64,000 nucleotides of DNA from Carya illinoinensis. Lineage: Eukaryota; Streptophyta; Magnoliopsida; Fagales; Juglandaceae. The stretch covers positions 12,937,001 through 13,001,000 of the forward strand of contig NC_056761.1 of NCBI RefSeq assembly GCF_018687715.1. Reading direction: 5' to 3'. Position 1 is the stretch's first letter. Each line of letters opens with the position of its first letter. A program made the translations under genes and the position numbers. A model generated the notes under the pieces. It was not told the origin of the DNA. It saw nothing but the letters and a program-made list of their open reading frames with translations, and searched no databases. This document shows, piece by piece, positions 55,270-64,000 of the stretch.

Positions 55270-55815
55270 ACTTAAAAAAGCTGCAAGAGTGATTGTCTTG
55301 CCTGCACCATTCACCAATGCATAAACGATAGTACATACAGCCTGTATTTGACCTACCTAGCAATAGTGCACCTCAATTATGCAAATGTACAGGGTCATGT
55401 GTGCCCTGGAAATCATTTGCTAATATGAATATTGCCACCACTGACACCTCCCAACACAGCATGCACGATAAAGACAAAAAGTACAGAAAATTTCAAAAAT
55501 AAAAAAGAAAAATAAAAAATAAAAATAAAAATAAAAATAAAAATAAGAATAAAAATAAAAATAAAAATAGAGAAAATATATTTGTACAAATAAATTATGC
55601 AATCGCCGTATAATCATAATGAAAAAAAGTGAATAAAATATGAATTTAAATAAAAAAATTTAAATTTTTAATAGTAAATTTTACTCTTTTTTAAAATAAT
55701 TACGTGATATTTATATACTTCATAATTATACGTAGAATTATTAATAAAAATATATATCAAGAACCAAAGTATTGACTTTTACTTACAACCATTTTTTCCC
55801 AAGACAAGACATGAA
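55270..55815. repeat. Duplicated NLR-flank block V, part 2, second copy
   Basis: 55270-55495 matches 19.73-19.96 kb (GCTGCAAGAGTGAT, CAGCCTGTATTTGACCTACC, GCAATAGTGCACCTCAATTA). 55756-55815 matches 20.19-20.25 kb. About 16 kb of other material separates this part from part 1 at 38.45-39.0 kb, against 0.4 kb in copy 1. Confidence 0.75.
55497..55569. repeat. (AAAAAT)n microsatellite
   Basis: About twelve units of AAAAAT with small interruptions. Confidence 0.9.
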
Positions 55816-58437
55816 TTACTCGTAAAAATATATATTAAGAACAAAGTATTGACTTTTATGAATTACTCGTAAAATTATATTGAGAAATACTAAATATACG
55901 AATGAAAAATGTATAGATGCTTACGTACTGACATGACAAGTGCTTTGTCAGCTTTGTTTTTGAACTCTTACTAAGGGTAAAAGTGTAACATCACTTTGAA
56001 AAAGTTCCCTCTTGTCCTTCCCTGTCTCATTCTACATCCCCTTAATGAAAAAAGCCTCTCTCCAGACTCCATTTTGCCCCCCTCTCCTCTGGCCCTCTCT
56101 CCCAAGCGAGTTCACCCTCTTGAGAAAGGTAATTTATTTTTAGTATTTTCTAACTTTTCCTAGGCCTCTCTCATTCTGCCCCTTTCTAGTTTTTTCTAAC
56201 TTTTTCCATGAGTGAGTCTTCTCCCATCTTTTGTTTTTTTTTTGTTTTTTTCCCGTGAAGAAGTTGGACGTGGTGGCGGCTAGAACTTGGTAATGTTTTT
56301 TCTTCTTTATCCTTACAAAAAATTTTGGGTTCTTGAAACACTTTAGATGGATCTATGTAGTTTCAAAATTTTCTGAAAACCCTAGATCGATCTGTGTTTT
56401 ATTTTTTGTGTGATTTCAAAAGTTTGGATTTTTGAAAAATTTGATCTATGTGATTTCAAAATTACTTCTTGTCAATAGTGGGAAAGCTCTTCTTTAATCA
56501 ATAGTGGGAAATGAGATATGTTATTGTTCTTTAATCAATAGTGGGAAAGCTCTTCTCTAATAAATTTTTTCTTGTACTTCTTGTCATCCTTTTTACCTTG
56601 TGGTTTAATTTTCATTGATGTGCATGTATGTGGGTGCATGTTCTCAAGCACATGTAAATCAACTGCATCTTTCTAGGGTGGTGGATAGAAGATCAGGAGG
56701 AATGTTAGACTTGTACTTGTGTGAGCTTCAAGATAATGTGTGGGATGACTTTGGTGAGAGTGACGATCATATAGTGCTCCATCATGGCAATGAATGCGAG
56801 GATCAAATTGCTGTACAGGGTGATAGCTGAAGTGTGCTGCAGGGTGATAGCTTAAGTGTGCTGCAGTTGAGAAAAACTTGTACCGTTGTCCACTTAGTAA
56901 CACATCACTAACAGATAATGATCTTGGTTTTATTGGTAATGTAAGTTGGTAAAGCTTAAATCGTGTACTTTGAGAATGTTAAAGCTTAAATCATTTAATG
57001 TTATGGTATATAGTTGATTTCCAAGTGAGAAGTATAACTTCAATTTTGTGTTCTTGAGTTTATTGTTGAAAACTGGATCCCTCCAGTGCATGATTTTGGG
57101 GTCCGTTTAACTCGGTGCATTCTTTGCAATAATTTTGAGCTGAATGCATGTGTGTGTTCAAGTATAACGGTAGAAAGTGTATACCTTCCATCGGGAGAAA
57201 GAGTTGCATTGATCTTTGCCTTATATCTGAATCTCTCAATTGGTCTTGCCCTAAGAACATTAGAAGCGGTTGATTTAGCCTTGCCTTGATGTACACATGC
57301 GAGAGTGAAGTACCTTAATTTTCCATCATTTCCAAGTCTAGAACTTCTTTTTGACGCCCCAAACCCCTGAGTTTTTGCATATTTTTATATAATATGCTCT
57401 AACCTCATCTTCCGAGGCTAAGGTCATTCCGACCTTTGGTTTTTCAACCACTTCTTGCGTCCCAACATTAACACCACGATTCTCATCATCAGTGCAGGGA
57501 TCATTTGAATCAACAAAATATTATAAATACCATATGCCTCACTATACATAATCATCAAATATGCATAAATAAAAAAAATTGAAGCCTCCATGCCAACAAA
57601 TTTAAAATTGAACTAGCAATTGACCCAACTGTTAGCAACTTAGCACACCTAGACTAGCAATGGCAAGAACAATGCTTAGAATATATATATATATATGTTA
57701 TAAATGATTTCAGCTTTTACTATTTTAAATATATAAAATATTCATACCATCAACATAGATTTTGAGCTTTTTTCATTAGGAAGCACAGAAAATAGTTAGA
57801 TTTTAATATTGTCACTGTTAATTACTTCTAATCTAGGTTTTTATCATTGTTAATGGAGCTAGCTTGTGGGAATGGTCTGTAAATTCGTGGGGATAATTAT
57901 ATTTTACAAAGTATTATGTACATGAATATGGTTATGGTCTTAATTAATATTACATATTATCTTTTCATGAATATTAGATTGTTTTTTATGTTCATAGTTG
58001 AAAAAAATTAGATTATTTTTCATTGATAACATAGAAAAAAGAAATACATAGAGTAATGAAACAAATGGTTCACCTGAAATAGAGAGCACCAAAAATATGG
58101 AGTCATGGAAAGCACCAATTACTTCAAGAAAAAGAAAAGAAAGCACCGATTACTTCAAGAAAAAGGAAGACGATAGCACTGATTATTTCAAGAAAAAGTA
58201 AGCAACCCTTGTTTTTCAAAAAGTAACACCAGAAAATGATGCTCAGAGCAAATAAAAGGATTTGGGTGAAATCCAATCTTTTCTCTTTGCACTAGGGTTT
58301 TGGCCGGGAAATAAAGAGCCGGCTATTGAAAAGGGGCTCTCTCTCATCGTTTTCGTTTTATTTTTATTTTATTTTATTTTATATAATAATGACATAGCAC
58401 GTTTTTGCTGCGTACCGGTACCAGCTCTCAAAAATAT
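55816..58437. other. Insertion into block V carrying gene-like pieces
   Basis: Flanked by two copies of the same roughly 60-bp block V sequence (55756-55815 and 58438-58498: ACCAAAGTATTGACTTTTAC, CCATTTTTTCCCAAGACAAG). This is the pattern of a duplication or gap-repair insertion. The inside holds a leader-like CT-rich stretch (56.04-56.11 kb), the fragment at 56.70 kb, an unassigned open piece near 57.1-57.3 kb and a TTGACGCCCCAAACCCC start at about 57.35 kb that resembles an LTR terminus. No transposase seen. Confidence 0.45.
56704..56830 (+). pseudogene. 5' coding fragment resembling an LNK1-type clock coactivator
   Basis: ATG at 56704 followed by MLDLYLCELQDNVWDDFG and then ESDDHIV, ending IAVQGDS with a TGA. 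An AG acceptor lies at about 56673. The DLY..EL.D...D.F...DD.IV pattern resembles the N-terminus of LNK1, a plant transcriptional coactivator of the circadian clock, as I remember it. Nothing of the rest of that large protein is present, so this would be a captured or duplicated first coding exon. The assignment is tentative; no other family came to mind. Confidence 0.35.
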
Positions 58438-58800
58438 ATATCAAGAACCAAAGTATTGACTTTTACGTACAACCATTTTTTCCCAAGACAAGACATGAGC
58501 CATCAAGGTTAAACTGGACGTTCTCCTCCAAATTTTACAAATTTTACAAATTTTACAAAGGGAAATGATATGTGATTGTAGAAGCGTAACATAATTATCT
58601 AAAAATAAATAAATAAATAAATATAAAATTTATAGAAAAAATTTAATTTTTTAATATTAAATTTTACTATCTTTTAAAGCAAATTTATTAATTTGACAAT
58701 TATATATAATATTACTCATTTTAAAAAAACAACCATTTTCACGCATTGCCTAATATCATGAAATTATTGGCAAACTTGGCCCTCCAACATTAAACTTTAA
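58438..58800. repeat. Duplicated NLR-flank block V, part 3, second copy
   Basis: 58438-58550 matches 20.19-20.31 kb (CATCAAGGTTAAACTGGACG and TTCTCCTCCAAAT). 58730-58800 matches 21.52-21.60 kb (CATTTTCACG, AAATTATTGGCAAACTTGGC). In copy 1 a Mutator-like element lies between the two pieces; here they are only 180 bp apart. Confidence 0.8.
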
Positions 58801-58801
58801 C

Positions 58802-59633
58802 TAGGGATGAAAACAGTCCAGTTTGGTCCGGTCCAATTCAGTCTATTATTTTTTTCAGACTGGACCGGATCGAACATGTAGTCGGTCCGTTCGGTTCGGT
58901 CTCGTTCGGTCGATCCATTTGGTCTGATCACATTTTTTTATTCTAAATAAATCAATTAAATATTTTATTTAAATTACTAAATTAAAATTAAGTAAATTAT
59001 TAATGTAGATTATATAACTAACTCATTAAAAAAAATATTTATATGGTCAATGATACATATTATAAATTATATATACATACATATTACATATTATAAATTA
59101 TATTTATATAAAAATTATAATATATATATACACTATATACATATATACATAATGGGGAATTGGTATTAGGTTAGTTAATTTATAATTTACCAATTGCTTT
59201 ATATTTACTTGCAACTTAGGTATTTTACAAAAAATTTATCTAATAACTTTAATTAAATATAGATGTAGATGTTAGTAATTAGTGATGAATTGGTTATAAG
59301 TTAATTGACAATATACACTACTTAATTAATAGAATATTATTTTGTAATTACATATTTAAAATTTTATATTATAAATGGGAATAGGTTAGATGAAAATTAC
59401 ATAATTATTATATAAAATAATATATATAAAATAAAAATATATATCTTTTTAATTAGGTTGGTCCGGTCCACTTCGGTCCGAGGAATCATGGACTGTGGAC
59501 TGGACCGAACTAGTTCGGTCCTAGGAATCATGGATCAAAACCGAACCCCACGTTTCTTAGTCCGGTCTAGACCGGACCAAACCAATCGGTCCTGTCGGTT
59601 TTTTTGATCCAAACCGACCGTTTTAAAGCCCTA
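58802..59633. mobile_element. hAT-like non-autonomous element with 8-bp target duplication
   Basis: Ends TAGGGATGAAAACAGTC and, reverse-complemented, TAGGGCTTTAAAACGGTC. Subterminal TTGGTCCGGTCC / GGACCGGACC repeats on both sides, AT-rich centre. Flanks ACTTTAAC (58794-58801) and ACTTTAAT (59634-59641) are an 8-bp duplication with one mismatch. Block V copy 1 at 21.59 kb carries the uninterrupted site. No transposase. Eight-bp duplications and TAGGG termini fit the hAT superfamily. Confidence 0.85.
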
Positions 59634-59885
59634 ACTTTAATAGAGAAAAGGTACAAAGGGCTGCGTTTATATGTTAAGTTGAGTAATAAATATTAATATT
59701 TTGTTGATTTTATTGAGATCGATTTAATTTTTTTAAGTTGAAATAAATTTAAATTTTTAGGTTAAAATGTATCAAATAGGTTGTAATGAATTTAATTCTT
59801 TTATAAAAAGTTGAAAAAGTATTAGATACTATCAATGATTGATTTGAGATGAGTTTATTTTGATTCAGCAATAAAATACAACTTT
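59634..59885. repeat. Duplicated NLR-flank block V, part 4, second copy
   Basis: Matches 21.59-21.84 kb (ACTTTAATAGAGAAAA, TATGTTAAGTTGAGTAATAAAT, GGTTAAAATGTATCAAATAGG) and resumes exactly where the hAT-like insertion ends. Confidence 0.75.
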
Positions 59886-60065
59886 AAGGATCTATTTTAG
59901 AACATAATTATTTTCAAATATTCTTATATTACTTTATTATTATATATAAATTATTTATTATTATTTTACTATTATTTATAAATTATTTTATGATTATTAT
60001 TTATATTTGAAGTATTCTTTAGTCTCAAGAAAAAAGCTTAATTGCCATAACTAATAACTGATCTG

Positions 60066-60275
60066 TTTTTAGAGAAGAGATGAGTTGAGATTACAGTTGA
60101 AAGTTGAATAAAATATTATTAGAATATATTATTTTGATATTATTTTTATATTGGATTTTTGAAAAAATTGTATTGAGATGTAAAAAGGTTGAATTATTTA
60201 TTTTATTTTATATAAAAATTTGAAAAAATTATAATGATTAGATATGATAAGATGAGATAAGATAAAAACTTTTGG
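60066..60275. mobile_element. MITE, GATGAGATG family, copy 5
   Basis: GAAGAGATGAGTTGAGATTAC, AGTTGAATAAAATATTATT, GGTTGAATTATTTATTTT and a GATATGATAAGATGAGATAAG end give the family order. Confidence 0.7.
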
Positions 60276-60414
60276 AAAAGGGACGAGGTAGTTACCAATA
60301 AGTTAAATAGTTATAATTAGTTTCCCTATTGGCACTGTATTATTAGCGTAAAAAGTCCGATCATTGTGATCAAGCATTCTATGCGTCTAAAACCCATTCA
60401 ATTGTAACATTTTG

Positions 60415-60575
60415 ACCGGGAGTCAACTCTATCAATGAACTTAATGTTCTCTAGGATTTTCATGAACAAGACGCAATGAGAATGCATGGACTCAGGCCAC
60501 CATATAATCCAGTAATGGAATCCACGGTTTGTTTCTTCGAAGAAAATGTATCTGTGCCCGGTGGTATTTTGGTAG
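60415..60575. repeat. Duplicated NLR-flank, third copy of the U/V junction
   Basis: GACCGGGAGTCAACTC matches 22.02 kb just before the NLR copy 1 ATG. AGGATTTTCATGAACAAG and GAATGCATGGACTCAGG match 35.32-35.41 kb. No NLR coding sequence follows here; it has been lost or replaced. Confidence 0.65.
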
Positions 60576-60847
60576 GCTCAACCCAATACATGGGTCCGCT
60601 CCAGCATGTAAACATTCAATGAGATATAGAATAAAAAGTCCGAGTGAAAACGCAGAGAGTCAGATTAATGTATTTAACCATATTTGATAGAGAATTGATA
60701 CGTATACAAAAATAATTACATAAAAATAAATTTATAAATTAGTGTAATTTCATGAAATTCTTTAAATTTTCATTAGATTTATTTTATAATAAAAATAATT
60801 TTATAATATAACGTAACATATCAAATCTAATCAATTTATAACTTTAT

Positions 60848-63031
60848 TTTTTTTTTTATACTCAAACTTTCAACTTCATTAAATCAAAGAGAAGATTACA
60901 GACATAAATCAAACCATAAGGTTTGAGATAAAAAGGCCGGAATACAATCCCACCAAGTTACAATACTATCAAGATGTCTACCATGTTGTGAGCTAAAGAA
61001 TGGGCTGCCTTGTTGGCTTCCCTATATACATGGGTAAACAAGCAATTTCGGAACAAAGAAGACAACTTCTGAATCTCCAAATACAGCCCTCCATACTGTG
61101 AGTTGAGCATACTATCACTGTTTAAAGCTTCAATTACGAAAAGACAATAACTTTCCACTTGGACATTAGAAATACCCATACCTGTACAAAGCTGTAGCCC
61201 ATGGAAAATAGCTAAAAGTTCAATATGCTCCGCTTCATCAACACATACTTCCGGTATTGCTGCTGCCAACAGAGTGCTGCCCTTAAGATCTCGTAATATA
61301 GCTCCAATACCAGCTGTTCCAGCTTCTATATGCAAAGAACCATCAACGTTAAGCTTCATAAAATCTGCTTGAGGCACCTGCCAGTGGTAAAGAGCTTGCA
61401 CTTGGCTTCGGTTATGTTTTTGTACAGACTTATAACTTCTCAACACAGATAAAGCATGATCAGCAGCATGATATGGAGAAACAACAATTTGATCATGATA
61501 AAACTTATTGCGTCTATACCAAAAACCCCAAGCCACTGTAAAGAAAATAGATAAACTCTCCCATCTCCTATCCAAACAAAACTGGAAAGCAAGATCAAAA
61601 ATATTTGAATGAGATGATGCATGCATAGAAGGAAGGACTTTCAGCCAAGTTCTTTCCAGTAATTTACAGCCCACCAATGCATGATAAACACCCTCTTCTT
61701 GCTCCATACAGAAACTGCAAAGCCCATTTATAGGAACATGTTTTAGCAAAAGATTAGACTTTGTTGGTAACCCATCTTTGCAAGCACGCCATGCAAAATT
61801 TTTTATCTTGTTTGGAACCGGCAATTTCCATAAATGTTTCCAGAGCATTCTGTGAGATGTAGCATGAGAAGATTCAGTGGCTTGAAAACCTTGTTTATCC
61901 ATAATGAATCGGTAGCAACTCCTGACACTAAAAACACCATTTCTTTCAAACTCCCACACCCTTTTATCTCCTTGATTCGCAGCACCACATGGCATTTTCA
62001 GAATTTCCATAACTAAACTTGGATTAAAGAGAGCTCTAAGTTTGTCTATATCCCAAGAAACAGAATCTTCAGAGAGAAGACTATTAACACAATCCTGTTC
62101 AGTTCCCCTTCTTATCTCAATACCCTCCTTCTCCAAAGAGGCATGGCTTGGGATCCACTTATCACTCCAAATATTAACACTAGTGCCATCACCTATCCGC
62201 CATCTACTCCCATCCACAACCCACTTTAAAGCCTCCCAAATCCCTCTCCAAGAGTAAGAAGGACAGCGACCCAATCCTGCTGTCAAAAAATTTGAAGATG
62301 GAAAATATTTAGCCTTTAGAAGTCTATGAAGTAAAGAACCCTCGTCTTGGAGCAAACGCCACCCTTGTTTAGCTAACATAGCTAAGTTATGAAATTTCAG
62401 CTTTTTAAAACCCAAACCGCCCCATGCTTTCGAAGAACACATTTTATTCAAGCTTAACCAATGTATTTTCCTTTCATTATCCTTATGACCCCACAAAAAA
62501 CAAGCCATCATAGCCTCCAATTCATCACATAAAGTAGAAGGAAGAAGAAAACAGCTCATAGAATAGGATGGAATTGAAAGAGCTACTGCTTTGATCAAGA
62601 TTTCCTTACCCCCTTGAGAAAGCAATTTTTCCTTCCAAATTTGCAGCTTCTGCCACACCCTCTGTTTAATTGACTGAAATGCTCGGCCTCTAGATCTTCC
62701 GACTAAAGGTGGCAACCCGGGATACCGCTCATACTGCTGAATGTCAGAAGTACCCCATAAATTTTTAATATCTTCTTGGGTGCTCCTGGACACATTTCTA
62801 CTTAAAACCATTGTTGTTTTTTCTCTGTTTATCCGCTGACCAGAGACCTCCTCATACTTTGTCAAAATAGCTTGAATCCGTCTGTTTTCTTCTAAATCAG
62901 CCTTACAAAAAATCAAGCTATCATCAGCAAATAATAAATGAGTAATGTTTGGGGCCCCTCTACATATTTTAATGCCTGAAAGTTGTATCCTCATTCCCGC
63001 TTCTTTCAATAAAGATGTTAAATGACTCACT
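60848..63031 (-). mobile_element. 5'-truncated LINE (non-LTR retrotransposon)
   Basis: Minus-strand element with an A tail (seen as T at 60848-60858), a short 3' UTR and the C-terminal two thirds of ORF2. Everything upstream of the RT FADD box is missing, the normal outcome of aborted target-primed reverse transcription. Target-site duplication not identified. Confidence 0.8.
60958..63030 (-). pseudogene. LINE ORF2 C-terminal part: RT thumb, zf-RVT and RNase H
   Basis: An unusually long open frame (690 codons). It begins in RT with HLLFADDSLIF (residues about 32-42), continues through the LINE RT C-terminal region (SIPSYSMSCFLLP, WGGLGFKKL), a zf-RVT domain (W.L.VPNKIKNFAWR, C..C..E.E...H....C about 440-470) and an RNase H (LNVDGSLHIEAG, HIELLAIFHGLQL). 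The third RNase H acid, normally in VESD, is Tyr here (QVESYCLFV). There is no start for a functional protein: endonuclease and most RT are gone, and the first codon is GTG after a TGA. The intact frame over 2 kb points to a fairly recent insertion. Confidence 0.9.
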
Positions 63032-64000
63032 CAAAAATGAGTAGCACTAAAGCTATCCCAAGTGCAGGAGGATGTCGTGTAATAATTAGGAATAAATTCC
63101 TAGATCGTCTCCTCAGGGAAAGTTACTTAGAAATCAAACTCGTTGAAAAAGGTGAAAAACTTCACAAAGAGAAAATAAAATGATGGTATGTGCAATGGAT
63201 GGAAAAGGTTACTAGTCATGGACTAGATTCATGTTTTAGATTTTGATTGTTGGATTGGAATATAAAGAACTAATAAATTAAACTCAGAAATTAATAAAAC
63301 CAAATTAAGAATTAAACTAAATTAGAAAGTAATTGACAAAACATGAACTGAAAATTGAAAATGCCCAAAACCAAGATTCTAGAATTCATCTTTGTAATTA
63401 AATCACAAATTCTCAAAATAACACATAACAATTGTAATCACTATTAAATGAAAACTTAAGGAAGTGAGAAAAATAAATAACACGAAATAAGTAAACAGAA
63501 AATAAATTACCCTAACTTCTAATCTAAACAAATCTCAAAAGTATTCCATAAATTTTAAACTGAAGTTAAATAAAATAGGGAACGAAAAGTCTAAACGAAA
63601 ACTTCCTTTCACTATTCAATTGAAATTCAAAACAAAAAGGAAACAACTTCTCACGTATCACTCTTGAAAATTAATCTCTAAACCTTTAATGAAAACTCTA
63701 GAACAATTCCTCTACTTCCCACGTATGATGTTTCAGAAAAATCAAAAACAAAAACAAAAGCTTAAAACCAAACCTTTCTTGCAATAAATTAAGGTAACAC
63801 AATTAATTAAAACTTCTAAAACAATTTCTTTTATTGCATGAAACAAAATAGCACACTTGATTAAAACTTCTAAAATAATTTCTTTTCGTTGCATGAAACA
63901 AACTAGCACACTTAATTGAAATTAAGGTATTACACTTAATGAAATAAAATTCTAGAACAATTCTTAATACACTTAAAAACTATAAAACAACAAAACATTG
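63032..64000. repeat. Unclassified repeat, related to 37.79-38.06 kb
   Basis: Contains CACTAAAGCTATCCCAAGTG, CGTCTCCTCAGGGAAAG and AAATCAAACTCG, matched in order by the older copy at 37.79 kb. AT-rich, without coding frames. From 63798 a unit of about 55 bp (TAAAACTTCTAAAA, AATTTCTTTT, GCATGAAACAAA) is repeated 2.3 times. It may belong to a larger element that runs past the window. Confidence 0.5.
63798..63920. repeat. 55-bp tandem repeat, 2.3 copies
   Basis: Units begin at 63798, 63854 and 63909 with CAC(A/T)T and share ATTAAAACTTCTAAAA and GCATGAAACAAA. Small differences only. Confidence 0.75.

Noticed and set aside
57086..57296. Open frames on both strands near 57.1-57.3 kb
   Set aside because: Neither translation is recognisable and both strands are equally open; kept only as an unassigned piece of the insertion at 55.8-58.4 kb.

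Overview
This is nuclear DNA of a woody eudicot. The evidence is AT-rich intergenic sequence, GT-AG introns, a PLS-DYW pentatricopeptide gene, a CC-NB-ARC-LRR disease-resistance cluster, and dense nested LTR retrotransposons, LINEs, Mutator-like and hAT-like elements and MITEs. A short inverted-repeat element rich in GATGAGATG/CATCTCATC occurs at least five times. From memory this family is common in Fagales, especially Juglandaceae (walnut, hickory), but I could not test the species.

Layout. 1-5.7 kb: intergenic, with MITEs and a TCGGAG-rich element. 5.69-7.81 kb (+): intact intronless organellar RNA-editing-type PPR-DYW gene. 9.83-12.77 kb (-): intact five-exon RING E3 ligase gene of the AIRP2 type, with MITEs in two introns and a uORF in the leader. 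These two are the only genes that look functional. 13.7-60.6 kb: a duplicated block built around a CNL-type NLR. NLR copy 1 (22.1-24.85 kb) and copy 2 (35.4-37.2 kb) are both pseudogenes. Their flanks recur, broken up, at 13.7-22.1, 33.6-35.4, 38.4-39.0 and 55.3-60.6 kb.

Because the flanks are duplicated, one copy often gives the empty site for an insertion in the other. This defines: a LINE tail at 14.58-15.23 kb with a 12-bp target duplication; a non-autonomous Mutator-like element at 20.45-21.50 kb with a perfect 9-bp duplication; an 8.3-kb Ty3/gypsy-type element at 24.86-33.18 kb with a perfect 5-bp duplication, inserted at the ancestral stop codon of NLR copy 1 and lacking nearly all of pol; and an hAT-like element at 58.80-59.63 kb with an 8-bp duplication. 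A 7.3-kb Ty1/copia element (39.91-47.22 kb), nested in another hAT-like element, lacks integrase, has both recognisable reverse-transcriptase catalytic Asp positions changed to Asn, and carries an antisense reading frame with its own TATA-like box.

47.4-55.2 kb holds broken genes: a 3' exon resembling NOP56, a FAR1/FRS (MULE-transposase-derived) pseudogene, and a convergent GRF-zinc-finger pseudogene. A fragment resembling the start of an LNK1-type clock gene lies near 56.7 kb. The window ends with a 5'-truncated LINE ORF2 (60.85-63.03 kb, -) and an unclassified repeat. I see no tRNA, rRNA or CRISPR.
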